From: Rhodospirillales bacterium
Lineage (GTDB): Bacteria > Pseudomonadota > Alphaproteobacteria > Rhodospirillales > Defluviicoccaceae
Length of the DNA stretch: 38,684 bases
NCBI GenBank assembly: GCA_007694935.1
Contig: REES01000052.1
Span: 1-38,684 of the forward strand
Direction of reading: 5' to 3'
Position numbers and translations under genes: made by a program. Under the pieces are notes generated by a model. It worked only from the letters and a program-made list of their open reading frames with translations. It did not search any database and had not been told where the DNA came from. The first letter of the stretch is position 1. Each line of letters opens with the position of its first letter. Shown here one piece after another: positions 30,804 through 38,684 of the stretch.

Positions 30804-31562
30804 TCAGGGGCAGCTTTGCGCCACCGCCCAGAAATCGTCGGCCTTGAGCGATGCGCCACCGATCAGGCCGCCGTCGATATCCTGCTGGGCGAGCAGCTCC
30901 TTGGCGTTCTTGGGATTCATCGACCCGCCATAGAGCACCCGCATGGCGTCGGCCACGCCCTGACCGAGCTTGCCGACCAGTTCGCTCCGGATCATCGCGT
31001 GCACTTCCTGCGCCTGTTCCGGGGTCGCGGTGCGCCCGGTGCCGATCGCCCACACCGGCTCGTAGGCGATGACGGTGTTTTCCGCGGTGGCGCCCGCCGG
31101 CAGCGAACCGTGGAGCTGGGTCCGGTTGACATCCAGGGTCTTGCCGGCATCCCGCTCTTCCAGGGTCTCGCCGATGCAGACGATGGCACGCAACCCGGCG
31201 GCCAGCGCCGCCTCGGCCTTGGCCTTGACGGTGGCATCATTCTCGCCGTGGTCGGTGCGGCGCTCGGAATGGCCGACAATGGCATAGGTGCAGCCGAGGT
31301 CCTTGAGCATCCACGCGCTGGTGTCGCCGGTATGGGCACCCTTTTCGGCGGCATGGCAGTCTTGGCCGCCCACCTGAATGCCGCTGCCGGCAACCGCGTC
31401 CACCACCTTGGAGATAAGCGTGAACGGCGGGCAGACCAGCATTTCGAACGCGGGATCGGACGTTCCGCGCATGTGCGTCGCCAGTGCGGATGCCAGCGCG
31501 AGCCCGTCGGACTGCAGTCCATTCATCTTCCAGTTGCCGGCGATCAGAATTCGTCGGGCCAT
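30804..31562 (-). CDS. tpiA: Triosephosphate isomerase
   Basis: Interconverts dihydroxyacetone phosphate and glyceraldehyde 3-phosphate. It has 252 residues. Visible active-site motifs are GNWKMNG with Lys12, IVGHSERR with the catalytic His, IAYEPVWAIGTGR with the catalytic Glu, and the phosphate-gripping LYGGSMNPKNA and GLIGGASL. The ATG at 31562 has a strong GGGAGGGG ribosome-binding site. It is first in the tpiA-secG-pyrG-kdsA run. The 187 bases upstream, after the esterase stop, hold a 38-base palindrome and presumably the promoter. Confidence 0.97.
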   Translation of the reverse strand: MARRILIAGNWKMNGLQSDGLALASALATHMRGTSDPAFEMLVCPPFTLISKVVDAVAGSGIQVGGQDCHAAEKGAHTGDTSAWMLKDLGCTYAIVGHSERRTDHGENDATVKAKAEAALAAGLRAIVCIGETLEERDAGKTLDVNRTQLHGSLPAGATAENTVIAYEPVWAIGTGRTATPEQAQEVHAMIRSELVGKLGQGVADAMRVLYGGSMNPKNAKELLAQQDIDGGLIGGASLKADDFWAVAQSCP

Positions 31563-31700
31563 GCTCCCCTCCCTGCTGCAATCGATTGGATTTGAACGAA
31601 ACGGCGGTCGGTACGGTGGCGCTTCTTTAGCATGGTCGCGGCGGCAGGTCCAACACCAACAGCCGGCCCGCCCGGAACGAGGATGATGGTCGCGGCGAGG

Positions 31701-31738
31701 CCCGAACCTGAAGTCCTCGCGAGGACTCCAGGCTCGGG
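31701..31738. repeat. 38-base near-perfect palindrome
   Basis: Two 19-base arms abut with no loop (31701-31719 and 31720-31738), with 17 of 19 positions complementary. The centre is CCTCGCGAGG. It lies 12 bases after the esterase stop and 139 bases before the tpiA start. No T-run follows on the minus strand, so it may be a dispersed palindromic element, an operator or a weak terminator. Confidence 0.6.
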
Positions 31739-31749
31739 AGCGCGAAAGG

Positions 31750-34515
31750 TCAGGCGGCCGACGTGCTTGCCTCGTGGGCGTCGCCGATCACGACGTTTCG
31801 GATCCACGCCTTGGCCGAGACGGTCTGGCAGACGTTGGCATTGGCGGCGACCTCGAACGTCAGGGTCACGGTGCTGCCGGCGAAGGGGGTGAGGTCGATG
31901 CCCCGCCGTTCCGTCCAGTCAGCCTCGGCGTAGTCCATGCCGACGGCGCTGACCTCGTCCACCGGCTCAGCGTCCACCAGAACCCGGAAGCGGGCGGTGG
32001 TGAACATGTTGGCTGAGGCCTGCAGCTCCAGGCGCCGCGCGTAGGCCAAGCTGGGCTGTGGCCCGAGGGTGAGGCGGCAGGAGACCGAGCGCACCCGGCT
32101 GCCCACCGCGCCGTCGCCGCCGGATGAGACCTCACCGGACAGCACGGCCCCGTCTGGGGTTGCACGGGACCCGGCTGCCGCCGCGGCCCCGCTCTGGAAC
32201 AGCTGCCAGCCCTCACTGACCTCTTCCGCCGCCGCCCCCGAAGGTTCCGACGGCGCCTCGGCCGTCGACTCGGGAGCGGCCTTGGAGGCTGGTTCGGAGT
32301 CTGGTTCGGGGGCTGGTTCGGGCGCCGGCTCAGCCGCCGGCTCGGGGGCCCACCCGGCCGCGCTTCCGTCCTGGGCCGTTCCCCGGTCCGGCCGCAGCAG
32401 GCCCGCGGCCTGGAACGACGCTGCCAGGATACCCGGGATGTCGATGCCGGCCGGCCCACGAGCCTGGCCCTTGGTGATACCGGGGCCACCCCCCCGCATC
32501 ACCCCGGCGGCCTGCAGCGATGCGGTCACGAGACCGGGAATGTCGATGCCGGCGACCACCCCGGGCTTGCCGCGGCCGCCCTGGAGCAGGCCCGCCGCCT
32601 CGAACGATTTGGTCAGGATGCCCTCGATATCGACGCCGAGGTCGAAGTCCTGTGCCGCACCCTCGTCATGGCCGAAATCCGCATGGAATGCCGCATCGTC
32701 CTCGCGGTCCTCGCGTGCCCGTGCGGGAGAGGTCGTATCCGTATCGCCGTGACCCTCGGTCGTCGCCGGCAGGGCAAGGACCGGCGGAACCTCATGCTGG
32801 CGGGCGGTGAGGCCCCAGGACGCCGCGATGTGACGGGTCGAACAGAGGCCCACGTCCAGGATGAACGGCGCCGGGTTGCCAACTCCGTCCGCCCCGGCGG
32901 GATCGATCGGCACGCCATGTGCCATGCCGTTGACGGTATAGGACTCGAGCACCACCGTCCCATCCGGCCCGTGCCACTGGCGGCGGCGGTGGCCCCGCAC
33001 CCGATCCTCGGCACTGTGGTGATGCGCAAGGCCGTGCACATCCGCCCACTGCTTGATGATCTCCTCCGCATTGGCCGGGCTGACGGTGCCGTCCTCGGCG
33101 CCGTGCCAGACGGTGACGCGCGGCCACGGACCGCTGTGGCCCGAGGCCTGGCGAACGCGATCCCCCCACTCAACCGGCGGCAAGGTGCGCCCCTGGAAGA
33201 TCACGTCGAACCCTTCCTGCAGGCCCAGCGCCGCACGGTACGGAACGCCGGCGATGATGGCTCCACCGGCGAACACATCCGGATAGGTGGCGAGCAGGGA
33301 CGACGCCATGGCACCGCCGGCCGAAACGCCGGTCACATACACCTGAGAAGCGTCCAGGCCGTGATCCGCTACCATGCGGTCCACCATCTGGCGGATCGAC
33401 AGGACCTCCCCGGAGTCCCGCGCTGTGTCTTCCGCCTTGAACCAGTTGAAGCAGCGGAGCGGGTTGTTGCGGCGCCGCTGCTGCGGCAGCAGCACGGCAA
33501 AGCCGTGGCGGTCGGCGAGGGTGGTCCAGCCGGTGCCATCATCATAGGACGCGGCGGTCTGGGTGCAGCCGTGCAATACCACCACCAGCGGCGCACCGGT
33601 GGGCAGACCCGGGGGCACGTAGCGGTACATCTTCAAGTTGCCCGGGTTGCTGCCGAAGGCGGGCACCTCGGTGAGGCGGCTGGGCCGATGTTCGATTTCC
33701 TGAACCCGTGCGAACGCTTCTTCGGCTTTGCCGAGGAATCGCTCCCAGGGGCGGCGGTTGCGGCGCGAGCGGACCAGGTCGGCGAGGCCGGCGAGCCGGG
33801 ACTGGGGAGGGATCATGCCATGCATCAGGCGGGTCCTTTCGGGTTGTGGGGTGATCAGGCTGCCGATGGCGATGAGCTTCTGCACCGGCAGGAAAGCGCT
33901 GAGCAGGAGACCGGGGTCGGCGGTGCCGCCCCGGGACGGGTCCAGCCAAGCCGGCGGTTGCGCGCCCTTGGGCAGTTCGAACCGCTGGGTCCACAGGCTG
34001 CGCTGCCCCTCCCGCCATGCGGCGAACTGCAGGGCGGCGACCGGAACCCCGCGCGCCACCCAAAGGCCGAACAGATCCCTGGCCAGGGCATCGCGGTCGG
34101 CCGCATCGCCGGCGGCCACGTCTTCGAGAAGCCGCGCCAGCGCTTCCCGCAGCGGCGGCCGGCCGATGAGCAGCGGCAGATGGCCGTGCGGGCGGTCCGC
34201 CGCGGTCGCGTGGGGGGGCGGGCCAAGGTAGATGCCGGTGGCGGCGGCGCCGGGGGCGAGGGTGGTCGGGACCAGCGCACCGTAGCTGTGCACCGCCTCG
34301 GCGGTATGGACTTGAGCCGGCGCGGCCAGCACGGCCAGCAGCAGGGCCGCCGCATCGTCCGGGGTGGCAAGGGGTGCACCGGGGCCGCGGCGTCCGGGCG
34401 GGAAAATACCGGCGGCAACCAGGAGCGTCACCCGGACCCGGAGATCCCGGCGCGACTCGCCGAGGATGTCGGCCAAGCGTTCACTGAAATCATAGCGGCG
34501 GAGCGGGTTCGACAT
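31750..34515 (-). CDS. Multidomain PHB-depolymerase-family esterase with novel flanking domains
   Basis: A 921-residue protein, more than twice the usual size of this esterase family. Residues 1-270 are an unassigned helical region; VRVTLLVAAGIFPPGRRGPG followed by TPDDAAALLLAVL recalls phage-type regulatory proteins. Residues 285-560 are the alpha/beta hydrolase: VVLHGCTQTAASYDD (oxyanion loop), VTGVSAGGAMAS with Ser398, WHGAEDGTV with Asp475 and NGMAHGVP with His533. Then come three copies of an 18-residue unit, VDIEGILTKSFEAAGLLQ, IDIPGLVTASLQAAGVMR and IDIPGILAASFQAAGLLR (629, 657, 691), a Pro-Glu linker (723-755) and a C-terminal beta domain (about 765-912). No signal peptide is seen. 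The ATG at 34515 is the likely start; a TTG at 34551 is possible. The substrate could be intracellular polyester, but that is inference. Confidence 0.85.
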   Translation of the reverse strand: MSNPLRRYDFSERLADILGESRRDLRVRVTLLVAAGIFPPGRRGPGAPLATPDDAAALLLAVLAAPAQVHTAEAVHSYGALVPTTLAPGAAATGIYLGPPPHATAADRPHGHLPLLIGRPPLREALARLLEDVAAGDAADRDALARDLFGLWVARGVPVAALQFAAWREGQRSLWTQRFELPKGAQPPAWLDPSRGGTADPGLLLSAFLPVQKLIAIGSLITPQPERTRLMHGMIPPQSRLAGLADLVRSRRNRRPWERFLGKAEEAFARVQEIEHRPSRLTEVPAFGSNPGNLKMYRYVPPGLPTGAPLVVVLHGCTQTAASYDDGTGWTTLADRHGFAVLLPQQRRRNNPLRCFNWFKAEDTARDSGEVLSIRQMVDRMVADHGLDASQVYVTGVSAGGAMASSLLATYPDVFAGGAIIAGVPYRAALGLQEGFDVIFQGRTLPPVEWGDRVRQASGHSGPWPRVTVWHGAEDGTVSPANAEEIIKQWADVHGLAHHHSAEDRVRGHRRRQWHGPDGTVVLESYTVNGMAHGVPIDPAGADGVGNPAPFILDVGLCSTRHIAASWGLTARQHEVPPVLALPATTEGHGDTDTTSPARAREDREDDAAFHADFGHDEGAAQDFDLGVDIEGILTKSFEAAGLLQGGRGKPGVVAGIDIPGLVTASLQAAGVMRGGGPGITKGQARGPAGIDIPGILAASFQAAGLLRPDRGTAQDGSAAGWAPEPAAEPAPEPAPEPDSEPASKAAPESTAEAPSEPSGAAAEEVSEGWQLFQSGAAAAAGSRATPDGAVLSGEVSSGGDGAVGSRVRSVSCRLTLGPQPSLAYARRLELQASANMFTTARFRVLVDAEPVDEVSAVGMDYAEADWTERRGIDLTPFAGSTVTLTFEVAANANVCQTVSAKAWIRNVVIGDAHEASTSAA

Positions 34516-34555
34516 GGACGTGACGGTACCACCGGCCGCGGGGACGCGCAACGGG

Positions 34556-34590
34556 TTTTTTAATATATGCTGGTTATTAAATTTCTTTCC
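34556..34590. promoter_or_regulatory. AT-rich divergent promoter region between esterase and ubiD-like genes
   Basis: A short AT-rich block in very GC-rich surroundings, containing the inverted repeat TTAATA...TATTAA (34560-34580, 9-base spacer). It lies between two divergent starts (34515 minus, 34675 plus) and could hold -10 elements for both or an operator. No full -35/-10 pair was fixed. Confidence 0.4.
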
Positions 34591-34674
34591 CTGTAAGCCG
34601 CCGCTTGACGCCGCAGTGCCCTTCGCCTCCCATGCCCGCCCGGGACAAGCTCAGTGCGGACAAGGAAAAAACGG

Positions 34675-36198
34675 ATGGCTTACACCTCGTTGCGCGGGTT
34701 TATCGACCGCCTGGAGCGGGACGGCCGGCTGGTGCGTGTCCGCGAGCCGGTCTCTCCGGTGCTGGAGATGACCGAGATTCAGACCCGGCTGCTGGCCGAA
34801 GGCGGCCCCGCGGTGCTGTTCGAAAACGTGGTGGGGACCGACGGCCGCCGGTTCGAGATGCCGGTGCTGGTGAATCTGTTCGGCACGGTGGAACGGGTGG
34901 CCTGGGGGATGGACCGGGAGCCGGCGCAATTGCGGGAAGTGGGGGAGACGCTGGCGTTCCTGCGCCAGCCGGAGCCGCCGGGGGGCTGGCGGGAAGCGCT
35001 GGACATGCTGCCGCTGCTGAAGACGGTGATGGCGATGCGCCCGAAGACGGTGAGCCGTGCCCCCTGCCAGGAGGTCGTGCTGACCGGCGATGCCATCGAC
35101 CTCGGCCAGTTGCCGGTGCAGACCTGCTGGCCGGGGGAGCCCGCGCCGCTGATCACCTGGCCGCTGGTGGTGACCGAGGGGCCGAGTGCCGGCACCCGCG
35201 GCGGCGATCGGCGCGACACCCCCAATCTCGGCATCTACCGGATGCAGGTGACCGGGCGCAACACCACCTATATGCGCTGGCTCAAGCACCGCGGCGGTGC
35301 CCAGCACCATGCCCGCTGGAAGCAGGCGCGGCGCGAGCCGCTGCCGGCGGCGGCGGTGATCGGCGCCGATCCCGGCACCATCCTGGCCGCGGTCACGCCG
35401 GTGCCCGATACGGTTTCCGAGTACCAGTTCGCCGGGCTGCTGCGGGGCGCCAAGGTGGAACTGGTGGCCTGCCGGACGATCCCGCTCAAGGTGCCGGCGG
35501 AGGCCGAGATCATCCTGGAAGGGCACGTCGCTCTGGACGATTACGGCGACGAGGGCCCGTATGGCGATCACACCGGCTATTACAACGCGGTCGAGCCGTT
35601 CCCGGTGTTCACGGTGAGCGCCATCACCATGCGGCGGCAGCCGATCTACCTGTCGACCTTCACCGGTCGGCCGCCGGACGAACCGTCGGTGCTGGGCGAA
35701 GCCCTCAACGAGGTGTTCATCCCCCTGTTCACCCAGCAGTTCCCGGAGGTGGTGGACTTCTGGCTGCCGCCGGAAGGCTGCTCCTACCGGGTGGCGGTGG
35801 TGGCGATGCGCAAGGCTTATCCCGGCCACGCCAAGCGGATCATGATGGGGGTTTGGTCGTACCTCCGCCAGTTCATGTACACCAAGTTCGTGATCGTCGT
35901 GGATGCGCACATCAACGCCCGCGACTGGAAGGACGTGATCTGGGCGGTCTCCACCAATGTCGATCCGGGCCGCGACATCACCGTGATCGAGGGCACGCCG
36001 ATCGACTATCTGGATTTCGCCTCGCCGGAATCCGGCCTCGGCGGCAAGCTCGGCATCGATGCCACCGCCAAGCTCCCGCCGGAAACCCATCGCCCCTGGG
36101 GCCGACCGATCCGAATGACCGACGACGTCATCGCCAAGATCAGCGAGGCTTGGCCCCGCTACGGCCTGCCCGGCTCCGGCCGGCCGATCTGGCGCTGA
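34675..36198 (+). CDS. UbiD-family prenylated-FMN-dependent decarboxylase
   Basis: A 507-residue enzyme of the UbiD family, which decarboxylates aromatic or unsaturated acids. UbiD itself acts on 3-polyprenyl-4-hydroxybenzoate in ubiquinone synthesis. The start [20 protein letters not shown] at ATG 34675 has AAGGA eight bases upstream. Cofactor-site segments are [19 protein letters not shown] and [10 protein letters not shown]. The catalytic acidic segment [15 protein letters not shown] contains the essential Glu. [14 protein letters not shown] near the end is typical of true UbiD. No ubiX (flavin prenyltransferase) is next to it. The ubiquinone role is the best guess, but other UbiD substrates are not excluded. 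Confidence 0.9.
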   Translation: MAYTSLRGFIDRLERDGRLVRVREPVSPVLEMTEIQTRLLAEGGPAVLFENVVGTDGRRFEMPVLVNLFGTVERVAWGMDREPAQLREVGETLAFLRQPEPPGGWREALDMLPLLKTVMAMRPKTVSRAPCQEVVLTGDAIDLGQLPVQTCWPGEPAPLITWPLVVTEGPSAGTRGGDRRDTPNLGIYRMQVTGRNTTYMRWLKHRGGAQHHARWKQARREPLPAAAVIGADPGTILAAVTPVPDTVSEYQFAGLLRGAKVELVACRTIPLKVPAEAEIILEGHVALDDYGDEGPYGDHTGYYNAVEPFPVFTVSAITMRRQPIYLSTFTGRPPDEPSVLGEALNEVFIPLFTQQFPEVVDFWLPPEGCSYRVAVVAMRKAYPGHAKRIMMGVWSYLRQFMYTKFVIVVDAHINARDWKDVIWAVSTNVDPGRDITVIEGTPIDYLDFASPESGLGGKLGIDATAKLPPETHRPWGRPIRMTDDVIAKISEAWPRYGLPGSGRPIWR

Positions 36199-36235
36199 GC
36201 CCGAAGGCTGCCGGAGCCGCGTCGGCTGCCGCCGG

Positions 36236-37378
36236 TCATCGGCGGAGCGAGCCCCGCCAGGCCGGCCTGTCCTTGCGAAACACCCAACCGAAAGAGAACA
36301 GAAAGTTGCTGATGGTGCCGACCAGAATGCCGATCAGGGCAGCGAGATAGATGCGGTCCTGAAAGAACGGAATGGTGAACGTCAGCGAGACCGAGATACC
36401 CCAGCTCAGCACTGCACCGAGCGCCGAGGTGGCGACGAAACGAAGATACTGCCGGATCAGATCGCCCTTCCGGCTGTAGCTGAAGGTCACGTAGCGGTTG
36501 AGCGTGAAATTGGACGTCATCGCGGAAAGGATGGCGCCGGCCCGTGCCACGCCCAGAGACACGCCCATGCCGAGCAGGAACGCGTATATCAGGAGATCCA
36601 CGACAACACCAGTACCGCCCACCATGCAGAACTGCAGAAACCGCGACACCGGACCGTACTTGTAGTCGAACAGCCGCTTGATGTGGCGACCGTAATTGAA
36701 CTGCTCCCTAATCGAGAGCTTGCTTTCCCCCGCCTGCCGGTCGGCGAAATGGATCGGCACTTCTTCCACGGTGCGGCACTCGCATTTGACCAGGAGCTCG
36801 AGGCCGATCTTGTAACCCACCGGGTTGAGATCCCGGGCCCGGGCAAATACCGTGCGCGGCATCGCGAAGCAGCCCGACATCGGATCGCGCACCCGCGTGA
36901 ACGGGCGGGCGAGCACGGTGGCCACCTTGCTGTTGAGCCAGCGGAACAGGCCCCAGTCGCCGTCGATGCTGCCGCCGGCGACGTAGCGGCTGCCGATGGT
37001 GAACTCGGCACGGCCGTCGATCAGGGGTGCCAGCATCTCGGGCAACGCTTCCGGCGGATGGCTCAGGTCCGCATCCATGCACACCAGGTAGGCGCCGTTG
37101 GCTTCCTCGAAGCCGCGCAGCACGGCGGAGCTCAGGCCGCGTTCCGTGCGTCGGACGATCAGGCGCACCGGGCTCCCCCGGTCCTGCAGCGCCGCGATCA
37201 AGGCCTCGGTACCGTCGCCGCTGTCGTCGTCGACGATGACGATCTCGTAGTCGGGAAATGAATCGGCCAGAGCCGCTTCTATCCGGGTGATCAGCGGTTC
37301 CAGGTTGTCCCGTTCGCGGAAGGTCGGCACCACGACCGAGACCGTCGGGAACCGGGTCGAGCTTGGGTCGCGCTGCAT
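36236..37378 (-). CDS. GT2 glycosyltransferase fused to a GtrA-like membrane domain
   Basis: A 380-residue membrane enzyme. Residues 12-240 are a dolichol-phosphate-mannose-synthase-like GT2 domain: VSVVVPTFRERDNLEPLI, IVIVDDDSGDGTE, the metal-binding DADLSHPPE, FTIGSRYVAGG, and the later RQAGESKLS motif. Residues 255-375 contain four hydrophobic helices of the GtrA type, including VGGTGVVVDLLIYAFLLGM and LNRYVTFSY. Such fusions transfer a sugar to undecaprenyl phosphate and help flip it for surface glycan decoration. It converges on the ubiD-like gene with a 37-base gap and diverges from gmhA, another envelope-sugar gene. Confidence 0.9.
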   Translation of the reverse strand: MQRDPSSTRFPTVSVVVPTFRERDNLEPLITRIEAALADSFPDYEIVIVDDDSGDGTEALIAALQDRGSPVRLIVRRTERGLSSAVLRGFEEANGAYLVCMDADLSHPPEALPEMLAPLIDGRAEFTIGSRYVAGGSIDGDWGLFRWLNSKVATVLARPFTRVRDPMSGCFAMPRTVFARARDLNPVGYKIGLELLVKCECRTVEEVPIHFADRQAGESKLSIREQFNYGRHIKRLFDYKYGPVSRFLQFCMVGGTGVVVDLLIYAFLLGMGVSLGVARAGAILSAMTSNFTLNRYVTFSYSRKGDLIRQYLRFVATSALGAVLSWGISVSLTFTIPFFQDRIYLAALIGILVGTISNFLFSFGWVFRKDRPAWRGSLRR

Positions 37379-37582
37379 TCTAGTGGAACCCCACCTGCAC
37401 TCTCCGGTTGCACGGGAGGTCGGTCGCCGTCAAGAGGGATGACGAGGGGTAGGCGCCTAAGCTATCTAAGCGCCGAAGGTAAATGTGATCCTACCAGGCA
37501 CGGCCCGAGCGATCGAATGCCGGGTACCTGTCACCGGCCCTTCGGATCCGTTTGGCAACCCGAACCACACCAACTGCAGCCG

Positions 37583-38173
37583 ATGACATCCACCCGGTCC
37601 ATGTCAGCCCCAAACACTCTGATTCTCAGCGCCATTCGGGAGGCGGCCGCCAACCTGGGTATCCTGGAGGGCCAGACCGATCTGATCGGCGACATCGCCG
37701 CACGGCTGATCGTGGCGATCCGTGGCGGTGGCAAGGTGATGTTCTGCGGCAACGGCGGGTCCGCGGCCGATGCCCAGCACCTGGCCGCGGAACTGGAAGG
37801 CCGGTTTTTGATCGACCGGGCCCCGCTGCCGGCGATGGCCCTCACCGTCAACACCTCGTCCCTTACCGCCATTGCCAACGATTTCGGCTACGATGAGGTG
37901 TTCGCGCGCCAGGTGCGCGGCATCGCCAAGCCGGGCGACGTGCTGGTTGCGATATCAACCAGCGGCAACAGCGCCAATGTGGTGGCGGCGCTGGTCGCCG
38001 CCCGCGAGAGGGGCGTCGCCACCGTCGGCCTCACCGGTGCGTCCGGCGGCCGGATGGAGCCGCTGTGCGACCTCTGCCTCAAGGTGCCCACCACCGCCAC
38101 CCCCCGGATTCAGGAGATGCACATCCTGGTCGGGCATATCGTCTGTGACATCGTCGAGCGGACCCTGGCCTGA
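37583..38173 (+). CDS. gmhA: Phosphoheptose (sedoheptulose 7-phosphate) isomerase
   Basis: Converts sedoheptulose 7-phosphate to glycero-manno-heptose 7-phosphate, the first step to the heptose of the lipopolysaccharide inner core. The protein has 196 residues from the ATG at 37583, or 190 from the ATG at 37601; neither has a clear ribosome-binding site. The SIS fold motifs are FCGNGGSAADAQHLAAELEG, with the catalytic Glu, and AISTSGNSANVVAA, which binds phosphate. IQEMHILVGHIVCD carries the Gln and His seen in GmhA. No kinase or epimerase partner gene is adjacent. The related carnitine/phosphosugar SIS proteins are a less likely alternative. Confidence 0.88.
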   Translation: MTSTRSMSAPNTLILSAIREAAANLGILEGQTDLIGDIAARLIVAIRGGGKVMFCGNGGSAADAQHLAAELEGRFLIDRAPLPAMALTVNTSSLTAIANDFGYDEVFARQVRGIAKPGDVLVAISTSGNSANVVAALVAARERGVATVGLTGASGGRMEPLCDLCLKVPTTATPRIQEMHILVGHIVCDIVERTLA

Positions 38174-38268
38174 CCCTGAGCCGCCGTTCGTCGGGACGGC
38201 TGGCGCCATCCACGGCGTGGACAGGATCCGTGGCGGCCGGCGCCGGTTCTGGACGCCTTCCGGACGTG

Positions 38269-38684
38269 TCAGCCGAGGCGCTGCTTCAGGTTGGCGTCCA
38301 GGGTGTCGAGGAACTGCTGGGTGGTGAGCCACGGCTGGTCCGGGCCGATCAGGATGGCGAGGTCCTTGGTCATCTGCCCGCTCTCCACCGTCTCGATGCA
38401 CACCGCCTCCAGCGCCTCGGCGAATTCCTGCACGTCGGGCGTGCCGTCGAACTTGCCGCGGTAGTGCAGGCCGCGGGTCCAGGCGAAGATCGAGGCGATC
38501 GGGTTGGTGGAGGTTTCCTTGCCCTGCTGATGCATGCGGTAGTGCCGGGTGACAGTGCCATGCGCCGCCTCCGCCTCCACCACATCGCCGTCCGGCGTCA
38601 GCAGCACCGAGGTCATCAGGCCGAGGGAGCCGAAGCCCTGCGCCACCGTGTCCGACTGCACGTCGCCGTCGTAGTTCTTGCAGG
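38269..38684 (-). CDS. icd: NADP-dependent isocitrate dehydrogenase, C-terminal part
   Basis: Partial gene: the last 138 residues are in the window and the 5' part lies beyond 38684. The segment reads [20 protein letters not shown], then [15 protein letters not shown] (NADP-binding) and [19 protein letters not shown], and ends LKQRLG. This is the homodimeric eukaryote-like class of NADP enzyme common in alphaproteobacteria, not the E. coli Icd class. It oxidatively decarboxylates isocitrate to 2-oxoglutarate in the citric acid cycle. It converges on gmhA, with 95 bases between the stops. Confidence 0.95.
   Translation of the reverse strand, partial: CKNYDGDVQSDTVAQGFGSLGLMTSVLLTPDGDVVEAEAAHGTVTRHYRMHQQGKETSTNPIASIFAWTRGLHYRGKFDGTPDVQEFAEALEAVCIETVESGQMTKDLAILIGPDQPWLTTQQFLDTLDANLKQRLG

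Noticed and set aside
32275-32350. Short tandem repeats resembling a CRISPR-like or microsatellite array
   Set aside because: They encode the Pro-Glu linker of the esterase and keep frame. There are no spacers and no cas genes.
32668-34563. 631-codon plus-strand frame opposite the esterase
   Set aside because: Antisense shadow; the esterase frame contains a complete catalytic triad.

Overview
The window is chromosomal DNA of a high-GC Gram-negative alphaproteobacterium, most likely a member of the Rhodospirillales or a close relative. The evidence is the dense GC-rich coding, the Kdo and heptose lipopolysaccharide genes (kdsA, gmhA), a eukaryote-like class of NADP isocitrate dehydrogenase, and the conserved housekeeping order tpiA-secG-pyrG-kdsA-eno-ftsB. 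The species cannot be named from sequence alone.

Region 1 (1-15431) is an accessory surface-glycan-like cluster in two divergent arms. The minus arm (10116 down to 1) is one tightly coupled run: four glycosyltransferases, a NodB-fold polysaccharide deacetylase, a small unknown membrane protein, a double-ATPase ABC subunit, a large family-5 solute-binding protein and the first part of a DppB/OppB-like permease cut by the window edge. Almost every junction is a 1-28 base overlap or a gap of a few bases. The plus arm (10379-15431) holds a FkbH-like HAD/GNAT protein with an N-terminal cysteine cluster, an 875-residue ABC exporter whose nucleotide-binding domain has lost key catalytic residues and carries a large insertion, and a stand-alone cyclic-nucleotide-binding protein joined to it by an ATGA overlap.

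Region 2 (15639-23337) is a mixed metabolic and transport segment: an SLC13/DASS permease with RCK_C domains, serA, an EamA permease, a CHAP-domain lipoprotein and a GH13 alpha-amylase-like enzyme with an N-terminal carbohydrate-binding module.

Region 3 (23409-31562) is the housekeeping backbone on the minus strand (tpiA, secG, pyrG, kdsA, eno, ftsB). Two plus-strand insertions interrupt it. A TacA/TacT-type toxin-antitoxin pair lies between eno and ftsB. A four-helix membrane protein that looks like a divergent pentameric ligand-gated ion channel subunit, followed by a MITE-like inverted repeat, lies between kdsA and eno.

Region 4 (31750-38684) has a large multidomain PHB-depolymerase-family esterase, a UbiD-family decarboxylase, a GT2-GtrA fusion glycosyltransferase, gmhA and the 3' end of icd.

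The strongest candidates for undescribed biology are the degenerate ABC exporter with its cyclic-nucleotide partner and divergent glycan operon, and the channel-like protein. No rRNA, tRNA, CRISPR array or complete insertion sequence was seen.
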